Assembly: GCF_024868665.1 (NCBI RefSeq)
Contig: NC_079904.1
Location: 17,277,052 to 17,341,051 of the forward strand
DNA length: 64,000 bases
DNA from: Triplophysa rosa
Taxonomy: Eukaryota; Chordata; Actinopteri; Cypriniformes; Nemacheilidae
Direction of reading: 5' to 3'
Under the pieces are notes generated by a model. The model had not been told where the DNA came from. It was given only the letters and a program-made list of their open reading frames with translations, and did not search any database. Positions within the stretch are counted from its first letter, which is position 1; each line of letters starts with the position of its first letter. Positions 22,815 through 33,781 of the stretch are shown here, one piece after another. The position numbers and the translations under genes were made by a program.

Positions 22815-25800
22815 GGTATTACATACCTCCATGAGAGGTACAGACATGAAAACATACACGCATGAACATCCACACAGACACAGCACATAAGAAAGCAGAT
22901 AATAAGGTCGGGTGAGATGTGGCATTGCAGTGTCCCAGATACCAACTAACACAATGAACATTGTTAATCCCCAAACCCATCTCCTTTTCACTCTTTCTCT
23001 CCCTCCCTTCTTCCTTCCCTCCAGGTTCTAGACTAGAGCTCACAGGAGAGGTGGCACACTTTGTGGATAAATATAGAAAAGAGGTGCAATCCTTGCGCAC
23101 AAGTCACTATAACACACACCATGCCACTCTGGATTCATAATGCACAGACGTCGTCCCAGCACAGGGGACTTTCAAAGCCCTTTTATTGAAATAGAACAAG
23201 ATCATCATATAGTCTCCATGACAAAGACAATGGCAACTAAGCCGCCCGATAATGGCATTGGATTGGACCTGTTGTGTGCCTGAGGCCCCATTGGGCCACC
23301 TAAGAATGGAATCCATCCAGCATTACATTACAGAACAAAGAGCAATCAACACAAAGCAGGACGGTAGTTGTGCTGTAGAAAATCCCCCATTTACAGCAAC
23401 CCGAGACCACAGGCTGTAAGAAACCTTTCAATACTAGAACTTAAGATTCAGCACATTACCTTTCATTTTTAATTGCAAATTTTAGATTGTTAGATAGAAT
23501 ATTAAGTAGGGAAGGGTCAAGTAAAGCACTTACGCAGCACGCACAACAGGATGTGATGTTAAACTGAGGAGCTAACCTGTAAAATCTCTAGTATTATTCA
23601 GGATATTCAGTATACAGTATGTTGTGGCTTCAGTATTGATTGACCCAACACTTTAATGTACGGGTCACATCCTTGAAGTTGATATCCCATAAGAAATATT
23701 TTAGATATGTGCACAGAACACACCAGCAAAATTCCACATAGAAGATGGAGAAGAAAAAAGTTTGATTTCATCAGTGTGAAGGTCACATTTGCTGGTTTAT
23801 TTTGAAAAGCTGTATGCACAGACATTCGGTATGTGCACAGAGAGCTGAGCAGGTTTACAGACTCAAGGACCATGTCCTTGAACTGGTTTTCTGTGCGTGC
23901 TGACCCAACCCTCTAGGCCATATATTGTTATGGTATTAAACCAGTGTGTGGGTGTGAGAGAGAGCGCGCGTGTGTGTTTGTGTGTGTGTGCCCTTTGGCT
24001 GGCCAAACTCTCTTGGATGACTTGAAGTTATTCTTTCAGCTCAGAAGACCAGTGTCTGGTGTGTTTTAAGTAAAAATGAACCAGAAAATGGATGAGAAAA
24101 CAAGTAACATTTGTGAAATGTTCACCTATATCACGAGTAATGAATATAATGTATGTTTAGCGTATATAATCATTACCATTGGCTACACTTTATGTCTGTC
24201 TGACTGTAGCATTTGCAAATATTAAACCAGTGAAAAGCATTTTAAAGAGCTTATCAACTTTGACAACACTTTGTTTATTTTTAAAATACTGTGTTTTTCC
24301 ATTTTCTGAAAAGTAGGGGTTTCGCACACACAAGGTTGCCACCCGATATACCCTATATCGTTATATAATGTAATATGCTCATTAAAGGTATAAAGATTAT
24401 ACTTAAAAAATGATTTTAAGATGCATTACAACACATTTCTTTCATTACAACGTCACATAAAATAAATATACAATACATTATACAGTATACTTTACACAGG
24501 CAAAGCAATTTCCTGGCTCAAGTCACTGCACCTCACTAGCGCATCCCCTTAAGATATCTAGCGCTAATATTAATAGCCCACCATCCCTTTAGCGATAATT
24601 TACATCAATTACCTCTAAATCAGGTAGACAGCAGGAGAGCAAAGAGTTTTAATCCACCACAGAGTGCCTCCTGTGATCCAAGGACAGATTTCAGTCAGAG
24701 AAGCTTCCAATTACACCGTACCTCAGAACAGACAGCCGGCATACTTATCAAACATGGCACCTCTGCGTGCTAAGCATATTTCACTGATCTAGATTGACAC
24801 ATTCTAATTCAGACTCCAACTCCATTTGCCATAATTTGACATGACAAAGTTTTAAGTAGAGACAGTATGGGAGGTTTGGGTTGGGTCATGTTTTGGGAAA
24901 GTGTTAGCAGTTCATTTTCTGCGTTTTCTTGAGTAAAATCAAGCGAGATTTTTGGAGCAAGCGGACCTGCATGTATTATTTATGTTTGTTTAATTTTTGT
25001 TTGATATGCCACATTTAATGCGATCCCATTAGTATTTATATTAGTGCAACAGTCAGAATTTGTTTTAATCTAAATAAATTGAACAAAAACATTTCAAAGA
25101 AATAAAATCTATTCCGGGTAATTACTTAACATTGTAAATACCGTTTGGATGACAAAACAGCTTGATCTTACTCTCTGATCCCATCAACATACCAAGGAAA
25201 GTGTAAGGTTTTATTTTCTTATTTTAAATATATACAGTATATAAAGTTTTGTTTCGTTTTGGGTGGGGGGGTTACACTCCCCAGCAATGCCCAACAGCGA
25301 GCTGTTTATTGAAACAAAGCTAAAACCACAAATGGAGATCAGTGTTTCCATAAAGCAGCATATTAAATGCAGGGATGGGTTGTGTTGTTATGGCCTCAGC
25401 CTTGTTGTTCTTGAACTGAGCTACAGCATGACGGCTGTGTCTTTCACTGAATGAACGCAAAGGAAACAGCACAACTTTCAGCTCAGCAGGCAAAACAAAA
25501 TTAACTGAATAATGAATTACTGTTGTTCCGAAGATGCCTGAGACATTTCATTTCGGTAATACAGCTTAACAGGAGGAGAAACACAGAAGAGAAGCTCTAT
25601 GCACTAAGCTAACAAGGACTGTGGGATACTGCTTTGTGCTTGTCTGAGTCTCAAATTTCTGTGTGCAATTTTTTTCATTTAGGAATCATTTACTGAGTGC
25701 ACTTTATTATTTTCATATAGGATGCTGGTCAAAGGTTTAGGTACTTATTTATTTTATATTACAGTGGGATTTTTTCCACAAATCTGAATAAAACAAATTA

Positions 25801-26851
25801 TAACACAAATGTAATGCTGTGACTAAAATAACAAAACTTTCTGCCATCTTTGAAGTAGGCTTTGCCTAAGTAGAATTGGTAGGAATGTACATTTGGCATT
25901 TTATCACCCAACATATAAAACACGATCAGAAATAGGTTTGTCATAATATAGCAGTATTGACAATAATCATGATATTAAAACCATGATTATAGATATTGGA
26001 TCAATTCTACACATATGATAATATTGAAAATAATTCAGCACCTATTTAAAGTTTTTCCTTATGAGCCACACTGATTACAAATTCTCTCTCTCTCTAATCC
26101 TTACAATCAAATGTTAAGTGTGATTTGTTGGCCAAAAAAAGGAAAACACAAATAAACAAAAATAAATATTAATTTAACTGATTAGTTTTGTTTTGACTGT
26201 ATTATTTGTTCATTTGAAAAAAAATCAATAGATACTGTGATAATATTGCAATCAGGAAATAGTGTTGGCCACGATAACCATGAAGTGGAAATCACAAGTC
26301 ACAAATCAGCATTGTAAACAGATAGAGGTGAGGGGAACATATCAGCAGCAAAAATAATTCATATTCTTCTAATGGACCCTCCATCACAATCTAAGTGCTA
26401 TCACACCACATTATCCTTCTTAATCCTGAACTTCAAACAACCTCACTCTAATGCCCCCCTTTGCACCATCAAGATGGTTATAGTGGTTCCAGAGCTAGTG
26501 CCCAATCTGAAACTGTTTCATATTTCAAACATAGGAAAACCAACTGACTTAAAACTGAAAAGTTAATTTGACAGACATTCGGCTCAAATATGTTTATTGA
26601 ATCGCATCCATGAGCTTGCCATCACTGGCACCACGCTAGTTGTGCTACACTTCAAGAAAGCGACTATGAAGCACATTGGAAACTGCACTAGCTGTGTTGA
26701 TGAGTACAAAGGAGAGTGCAAAAGAAGCAAAGCCTCTCCTTCTTTTTCTCATTCCTCCGTTCTTCTACATTCTTCCTTTCTTTGTGTTCAACAGCTATTG
26801 ATCAAGGCTTTAGAGGAACCACATCCTGACTAACACTTTGATTAAGACTAG

Positions 26852-26854
<3 letters not shown>
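22815..26854. other. Mostly unique non-coding DNA
   Basis: No gene is recognised. A GT-rich tract is at 23943-23991. The stretches 23160-23310 and 24590-24840 are non-repetitive, moderately GC-balanced and free of transposon words, so they are candidates for conserved non-coding sequence only. All frames here are short and domain-free. Confidence 0.4.
23943..23991. repeat. GT/GA-rich simple repeat
   Basis: TG, GA and CG dinucleotides in short blocks. Confidence 0.85.

Positions 26855-26885
<31 letters not shown>
26855..26885. repeat. (GA)n tract at the left breakpoint of the inverted segment
   Basis: About 31 bp of GA. To its right the sequence becomes LTR-element interior; to its left it is unrelated. 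It is the mate of the CT tract at 30401-30557 (see the split LTR element). Confidence 0.9.
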
Positions 26886-26887
<2 letters not shown>

Positions 26888-27524
26888 GATCCAGCCGGCG
26901 TCCCAGCCGGTGCAGCCGGGATCCAGTCCGGTGTCCAGTCCGGTGTCCAGTCCGGTTTCCAGTCAGGCGCAGCCGGCGTCCAGTACAGTGTCCAGTCTGA
27001 TTTCCAGTCCGGTGCAGCCGGTGTCCAGCCCGGTGCGGCCGGGAGCCAGTCCGGCCTTCCAGCCGGCGTTCAGCCCTGTCCAGCCGGCGTTCCAGCCGGC
27101 GTTCAGCCCTGTCCAGCCGGTGTTCAGCCCTGCTCTGCCGGCGTTCCAGCCGGCGCTCAGCCCTGTCCAGCCGGCATTTCAGCCGGCCTTTCAGCCGGCA
27201 TTCAAGCCGGTGGCCAGCCTTGTCCCGTCGACGTTCCAGTCAGCGGATCCCCCCAGGACTTCCTCGCCTAAGTCCCCCAGGACTCTGCGCCCTCGAGCGC
27301 AGCCGGGGACTAGGACTGTTCCCCCCACAAGCCCTTGTCTTTCCCCACCCCCCCTCCCGTGTTTGTTATTTTTATTATCTCACCCCAACCCCACTGTCAT
27401 TCTGTCATGTCACCTTTGGTTATGTTGTCTATGTGTATTTGGATCTTGTCTGTCACCCAGTCGGTCTTGTCTTGATAGTCGACCCCTTGGTGAACACATG
27501 GGGGTGTTCATTAAGGGGGGTCTC
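26886..27524 (+). mobile_element. 3' internal part of a non-autonomous LTR element
   Basis: It lies directly upstream of the LTR at 27525 and ends with a polypurine tract TTAAGGGGGG (27511-27520), the expected plus-strand primer site four bases before the LTR. A long open frame (26838-27560) encodes Pro/Ser/Gln/Val-rich low-complexity repeats of the type SPVQPAFQPAF (about 26886-27235), then a Pro-rich segment. There are no protease, reverse transcriptase or integrase motifs, so the element is non-autonomous. The frame's start codon lies left of the GA tract, in sequence I believe was brought there by inversion. No function is assigned to the repeat protein. Confidence 0.7.
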
Positions 27525-28103
27525 TGTCATGGTCCTACCTTCTTGTTTATGAATTCCTAGTCTGTGGCAGGATCGGGACAGAGCCCTTAGGTTTTTGTGA
27601 GAAAGCCATGAGATGTTTATGTTTTTTACTTCTCATGTGTTTTCTCCTGTCTTGTCATTGGCCCCGCCCCTCTCGTTTCATGTATTGCTTCCCTGCCGTG
27701 TCTAATGTTTCCCACCTGCCCTGTGTCATTATCCCTCATTTGTCTTACCCTATTTAATGCCCTCTTGTTCATTGTCCTGTCCCTTGCTTGCGTTTCTGTG
27801 TTTGTTATACCTCGTGTCATGCTCGTGTTCCCCTTGTCCTGCCAAGAAACTTTTCTGTGTTTGCCTTGCCGTGTTATTAGTTAGTCTGGTTCCTGTCATT
27901 TTAGTGTAAGTCTAGTTTTCTTGTTTTCTTTCGTTTTTGCCCCGTGTGGGAAATCTTTGTTTTGTATTATACTGCCTTAGTTGAGTTTTCCCCATTGTGG
28001 GTGTTTTGTTTTGTGTTTTTGTTAATTATTAAAACTTCTCTGTGTTAATCATTACTGCTGCCTGCATCTGGGTTCTTCCTCCACTCCACACCCGTTCGTG
28101 ACG
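27525..28103 (+). mobile_element. 3' LTR of the split LTR retrotransposon
   Basis: It starts TGTCATGGTCCTACC and ends CCACACCCGTTCGTGACG (canonical CA end mutated to CG). It contains a CAAT-like 'gtcattggccccgccc', a TATA-like 'ctatttaatgccctc' and a 3' 'aattattaaaacttctc'. By eye it is about 95-97% identical to the reverse complement of 30891-31468. A polypurine tract precedes it. The base after it starts CATAA (28104-28108), which matches the flank of the other LTR. Confidence 0.85.
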
Positions 28104-30398
28104 CATAATCACAATCTTTGAGAAAATGTTTGGTTGATTTAAGGTTATAAAGGCATGGGGAGGATGTGTGTTCATGATGTTCCTTCTGTGTAGGACTATA
28201 ATATGAAAAGAATATATACAGTATATTTGTATTTTGACCCCTTGAGATAACAGGAAGTTCCTTCCTCATCATCAGACTTATCCAGGAAGTAGAAAAACCC
28301 TTTGGGCTTTGCAAATAGGCTAAACTGTTACCCTAGCAACACAGTTCTGCCCTATTAGCACAGAAATAAATTAATCCTGAGGCAACCAGGTTAAATGGCC
28401 CAAACGCCCATATCTAGCATATATCTTTAAATCTCCCTTCTAGTTTACTTTTACTTTTCTTATTCTTTGGTAAAGCATACTACACATTTTTTTTTATAAA
28501 AATTCTGACATGAATTACTTACCAAAACCTGCCTAAATGTCTTTGTTTGGTTTAACACAAAGAAGGATATTTGAACTGGGTCACCATTGACTGACAAAAA
28601 GTAGTAGGAAGAATTTTTTTTCTATTGAAAAAAAAACAAAAATATTTTAAGGAATTTAGGAAAGCTAACAGTTCTGGGGCACATTTGACTACAATTTTAG
28701 AACGTTTAGAAACATTTTGGGATATTTTACAATTTTTAAACATTGTTAAGCATTTTATCAAGATATTTGAATTCAAAACATAACAATTTTTGAGCATTTC
28801 AAAATGTAAGAAGAACTTAAAATGACTATGGCAGTTTTTGACATGTTTCACTATCTATATGCATGAAGACAGTAACATTAAATAAAATTGTTTAAACAAT
28901 CCCACAGCATCACGCTGTCATTTTGAAAGCAGTGTGGGGTACTTGTGTCCTCTGTGGCATGTGCCCAAATAAAAGCTTAAACCAGAACAAGTTTTGAGCT
29001 TAACAGAAAGAGAAGAAATGAGAGGCTTNNNNNNNNNNNNNNNNNNNNNNNNNNNNNNNNNNNNNNNNNNNNNNNNNNNNNNNNNNNNNNNNNNNNNNNN
29101 NNNNNNNNNNNNNNNNNNNNNNNNNNNNNNNNNNNNNNNNNNNNNNNNNNNNNNNNNNNNNNNNNNNNNNNNNNNNNNNNNNNNNNNNNNNNNNNNNNNN
29201 NNNNNNNNNNNNNNNNNNNNNNNNNNNNNNNNNNNNNNNNNNNNNNNNNNNNNNNNNNNNNNNNNNNNNNNNNNNNNNNNNNNNNNNNNNNNNNNNNNNN
29301 NNNNNNNNNNNNNNNNNNNNNNNNNNNNNNNNNNNNNNNNNNNNNNNNNNNNNNNNNNNNNNNNNNNNNNNNNNNNNNNNNNNNNNNNNNNNNNNNNNNN
29401 NNNNNNNNNNNNNNNNNNNNNNNNNNNNNNNNNNNNNNNNNNNNNNNNNNNNNNNNNNNNNNNNNNNNNNNNNNNNNNNNNNNNNNNNNNNNNNNNNNNN
29501 NNNNNNNNNNNNNNNNNNNNNNNNNNNNNNNNNNNNNNNNNNNNNNNNNNNNNNNNNNNNNNNNNNNNNNNNNNNNNNNNNNNNNNNNNNNNNNNNNNNN
29601 NNNNNNNNNNNNNNNNNNNNNNNNNNNNNNNNNNNNNNNNNNNNNNNNNNNNNNNNNNNNNNNNNNNNNNNNNNNNNNNNNNNNNNNNNNNNNNNNNNNN
29701 NNNNNNNNNNNNNNNNNNNNNNNNNNNNNNNNNNNNNNNNNNNNNNNNNNNNNNNNNNNNNNNNNNNNNNNNNNNNNNNNNNNNNNNNNNNNNNNNNNNN
29801 NNNNNNNNNNNNNNNNNNNNNNNNNNTATTGTGGTGAGACCACAATAGTAAATGTTGATTAAAAATGGCTATACCTTATTAATTTTCATAAGGGAATCCT
29901 GGTAATAATTCCTTGGGTCTGGTCGGGTGGCGGAAAAATTGATGTAATATGATGTAATTTTTTTCTTCTTTCCTTTGAATGTCTACAGTGATCAGCATGT
30001 ATCACACAAACTCTCATGTCTGTCCAAGCTTGCAGGCTTGTGTGAACCAACAAGCAGAAAAAAATAGCTTTCACACAGCCAACCGCATCTATACCAGCTT
30101 GCAACATCTTCTGAGCTCTTTTGCAGGCTCTTTCCTGCAGCAAGAGCAAGCGCAGAGGAATGTTGTTATTCTGCATTGCTTCACACAACCCTTTGTTTAG
30201 CAGTTTTATGTCAGAGTAAGGATTTGGTCGAATCAGTTGTGCATGTGCAAAGCCAGCATCGCTCTCATCTTCTCACACGCTGAACCGATACTTCAAAGAG
30301 CCCATCTTAAGCTTTCTGATGCAGAATACTGTCTCTCTTTTTCTCTCTCTGACCAATTCTGAAAGCTTCTGTAACTTTCCCTTATGTCCGATTCGGAA

Positions 30399-30400
<2 letters not shown>
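28104..30400. other. Non-coding segment with an assembly gap, probably inverted
   Basis: This is the flank of the LTR element up to the CT tract. It holds AT-rich unique DNA and the 798-bp gap. The frames at 28977-29848 are artefacts of the Ns. No exon is recognised. From the LTR and TSD geometry I infer that this segment is in inverted orientation relative to its two neighbours. Confidence 0.5.
29029..29826. other. Assembly gap (798 N)
   Basis: Run of unknown bases. The content cannot be described. Confidence 0.99.
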
Positions 30401-30451
<51 letters not shown>

Positions 30452-30460
30452 TCCTCTCTC

Positions 30461-30544
<84 letters not shown>

Positions 30545-30557
30545 CTTCTCTCTCTCT
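30401..30557. repeat. (CT)n tract at the right breakpoint of the inverted segment
   Basis: About 157 bp of CT with TCC/TTC interruptions. Frames of Ser-Leu or Arg-Glu dipeptides across it are not genes. The sequence to its right is LTR-element interior on the minus strand. Confidence 0.95.
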
Positions 30558-30890
30558 GCTGCTGCATCGGCTGGGACGTCGGCTGCTGCACCGGCTAGGA
30601 AGAGGCCCGCGCTGCACGCCGCTGCCTCTTCTTCTTCAGCCGAGCCACCCGCCTGGAGGTCGGCTGAATGAAAGAGGCAAACAGCACGGCTGGCTCCGGC
30701 TGGGACTCCTCAGATGTGGACCCCCAGGATTCTCGCCTCCCCCGCTTGCCAACGAGGCTGGTGGACGGTGGAGAGGCTGCAGAGGGTGAGGAGGATGGCG
30801 TGGTGGTGCCCACAACCCCGATCTGCAGGGCGAGCTAGGTGAGACCGTCCAGCGTTCATGCTGCCTGCTGGGTTCAGTGATGGCCGATGG
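30558..30890 (-). mobile_element. 5' internal part of the same LTR element
   Basis: On the minus strand it follows the LTR at 30891-31468. A frame at 30813-30595 is Ser/Pro-rich and then basic (SESW-like to RLKKKRQRRAA), and ends at a TAG. The same frame continues after the stop with a Pro/Gln segment of the same style as the start of 26886, then the purine tract. This shared style supports that 30558-30890 and 26886-27524 are two parts of one internal region. The protein is not recognised; a basic nucleocapsid-like role would be speculation. Confidence 0.6.
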
Positions 30891-31468
30891 ACGGGTGTGG
30901 AGTGGAGGAAGAACCCAGATGCAGGCAGCGAAAATGACTTAACACAGAGAAGTTTTAATAATTAACAAAAACACAAAACAAAACACCCACGATGGGGAAA
31001 ACTCAACTAAGGCAGTATAATACAAAACAAAGATTTCCCACACGGGGCAAAAACAAAAGAAAACAAGAGAACTAGACTTACACTAAAATGACAGGAACCA
31101 GACTAACTAATAACACGGCAAGGCAAACACAGAAAAGTTTCTTGGCAGGACAAGGGGAACACAAGCATGACACGAGGTATAACAAACACACGAAACGCAA
31201 CGCAAGGGTACAGGACAATGAAACAAGAGGGCATTAAATAGGGTAAGACAAATGAGGGATAATGACACAGGGCAGGTGGGAAACATTAGACACGGCAGGG
31301 AAGCAATACATGGAACGAGAGGGGCGGGGCCAATGACAAGACACGAGAAAACACATGAGAAGTAAAAAACATAGACATCTCATGGCTTTCTCACACAAAA
31401 CCTAAGGGCTCTGTCCCGATCCTGCCATACAACTAGGAATTCATAAACAAGAAGGTAGGACCGTGACA
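30891..31468 (-). mobile_element. 5' LTR of the split LTR retrotransposon
   Basis: On the minus strand it starts TGTCACGGTCCTACC at 31468 and runs to CCACACCCGT at 30891, where it departs from the other copy (the last 8 bases of the LTR are not recognisable, so the primer-binding site cannot be read). It is near-identical to 27525-28103 in reverse complement. It is flanked outside by TTATG (31469-31473), the complement of the CATAA beside the other LTR. Confidence 0.85.
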
Positions 31469-31473
31469 TTATG

Positions 31474-32574
31474 ATGTTAACAGTAGGTTTCTATAAGAAC
31501 TTTTGGTAACGGCTAAGACAAAAAAAGTTTGTTACACAAATATGGGCTCTTTTGCACACAAATCCATTCTTACATAACATTACGGGAGAGTTGGTAACAT
31601 TACTTAAATGAGATTGATCGGAAAACATTGCCCTGGCATTTCTGTGAACTTTCATTGAAGATCAAGGACGAGCTTCAAACAACATTCTGCACTCATGAAG
31701 GGGACTGTGGAAACCTTGTATTTTCATGGATTACTAAATCTGGTTAAGATAGGCCTTGTTAGCCAAGCATAGAAAAGATGTGTCACTATAAGGAAATAAT
31801 TTTCCTGAACGGCAATTCCTCCTAATTCATTTTTTAACCTCAAGTAATTTAGGTTTAATTGTATGCATTTGTTGCAGAGCATCTAAATTACAATTTATTA
31901 GTTTGTTTGTTCCCTGGAAATAGAGCCAACGACCCTGGTGTTGTTAACACCATGCTCTATCAGTTTTACATGTAGACAGAATGTTGATTAAAGGTAGGGG
32001 ATGTAGTTTTCGAGAGGCTAGCAATAGCAAGACAGCTAAGATTCCACCCTCTCTTACATTTGCTCTCCAAAACCACGTCTCCATCAAAACACAAGAACAT
32101 GTTAATGACGGAAGATTGTCTGGACAAACAGAGTGTGGAGAGATACACAAATACATTGTTTGACAGGCAAGTAGGACATCCTATCACTGCATTCGGACCG
32201 AATGCAATAATTGGATGAAATATTTTTGGTCCTATGTTTTTCACAATAAATGTAAAGATCTAAAAATATATTATTTTAACCACCTTACTTAATGGTTGCT
32301 ATCAGCCAACATAGAAAAAAATATTTTTGGAAATTTCATTCTCAACTCTTTCATAGCTAGATTGTTAAACCCTGTAAGGACTGAATACATGTTTAGTTCC
32401 AGGGCAAAAGCCAAAATGTAAAACAAATCTGAACAAAAAGTTAAAAGAGTAATATCATTAGAAATTCAATAAAAAATAAAAAGTTTAACTTGCAAAATTC
32501 ATGTCTTATTCAGAGTGAGAGAGCAAAAAAAAAGAAAGGCTGGAAGATGGTAATGGAAAGTAAATAATGTATTT
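31474..32574. other. Non-coding DNA with a SINE fragment
   Basis: Unique AT-rich DNA except the SINE piece at 31905-31972. No gene is recognised. Confidence 0.4.
31905..31972 (-). mobile_element. tRNA-derived SINE fragment
   Basis: On the minus strand it reads 'gatagagcatggtgttaac', 'caccagggtcgttggctcta' and 'ccagggaacaaac', corresponding to the tRNA-like head of the family at 54555. The B box is mutated (GTTGGCTC in place of GGTTCGATT). It is a fragment. Confidence 0.6.
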
Positions 32575-33142
32575 TTAAAGCTGTCATATGACACGGCTAA
32601 AATGAATATTATCGTTTGTTTTAGATGTAATGCAAGGCTTATGCACGATTTAAGGTAAAAAAAAACGCTGTATTTTCCACATACCATGCATGTTTGTATC
32701 TCCACTTTGCCCCGCCTCTCTGAAACGCGTGGATTTTTTACAAAGCTCATCGCTCTGAAAAGCGAGGTGTGCTATGATTGGCCAGTTAACCAGTGGGTAT
32801 GATTGGTCGAATACTGCAAGCCTGTGATGGAAATGTAACGCATCTTACCATATTTGGAACATCAGGTTCCAAAGTAATTGTACTGACAGGTACGCCAACC
32901 TTACTTGAGTATACATTTGGGCGGTCTTTGTCAAATCATACCACCAACTGATGTAGATTTGTGGGGGGTGGTTACACGAGGCGTTTCAGGCAGGTCTGGG
33001 TGAGCATTCATTTTTAGATAGAAAGCATATTTTGTTCCGACACTTTAATTTTTGCAATTTTACGTGTCTAATACATGCATGGGCAACTTATAACACACCA
33101 AAGACACAGAAAAACACGTATTCGCGCCATATGACCCCTTAA
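32575..33142. mobile_element. TTAA-type MITE, 568 bp, both ends present
   Basis: The left end TTAAAGCTGTCATATGACAC and right end (reverse complement) TTAAGGGGTCATATGGCGCG are TIRs with TTAA on both sides, the target site of piggyBac- and Kolobok-type elements. Internal words 'tctgaaaagcgaggtgtgct' and 'gattggccagttaaccag' match an abundant cyprinid repeat. No transposase frame is present. Confidence 0.8.
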
Positions 33143-33442
33143 TAACTGACTAACACTATAAGAGGACATCAATGGAAACAATCACATGATAGCATGATTT
33201 AATGTATACAACCCTTTTATAAAATGAATAATTAAATTGATCTATCCTGTATGTCTGTTACTCCTACTCACTCTCAGGTCTCTCGATAAGAGACAGTATG
33301 TGGTCTGATTAAGTCTAAGATTAAATGTGTGGAGGAATGAATTCCAAGGTGCTCAACTCATACACATGAAATTATAACAGTTGTAGTTTGTGTAGCATGT
33401 CTTCACTGTGTACTTTTCTATATTGTTTAAAATTCTACTACA
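33143..33442. other. Short non-coding spacer
   Basis: Nothing recognised. Confidence 0.3.
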
Positions 33443-33781
33443 TTAAAGTGATAGTTCACCCAAAAATGACCCAATTTTTATCATTTACTCACCCTTGGGT
33501 TGTTCCAAACTTGTATAAATGTCTTTGTTCGGCTAAACACAAAGGAAGATATTTGGAAGAATGTCAGTAACCAAACAGATCTCATCCCCCATTTACTGCC
33601 ATAGTAAAGAAAATAAATACTATGGGAGTCAATGGGGGAAGAGATCTGTTTGGTTACTGACATTCTTCCAAATATCTTCCTTTGTGTTTAGCAGAACAAA
33701 TACATTTATTCAGCTATGGTCCAATCTGAGAGTGAGTAAATGATGACAGAATATTCCTTTTTGGGTGAACTATCCCTTTAA
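33443..33781. mobile_element. TTAA-type MITE, best-preserved copy, 339 bp
   Basis: Left end TTAAAGTGATAGTTCACCCA; right end TTTTTGGGTGAACTATCCCTTTAA. The whole element is a near-palindrome: 'aaaggaagatatttggaaga' pairs with 'tcttccaaatatcttccttt' around a centre near 33607. TTAA flanks both ends. This is one of the commonest cyprinid MITEs (I believe the Angel-type family, name unverified). The two 60-codon frames that run through it in opposite directions have near-identical translations because of the palindrome, and are not genes. Confidence 0.9.

Noticed and set aside
28977..29848. Frames of about 280 codons on both strands
   Set aside because: They consist of unknown bases from the assembly gap.
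30273..30789. Long Ser-Leu and Arg-Glu frames
   Set aside because: They are translations of the CT/GA tract, apart from the short LTR-element part annotated separately.
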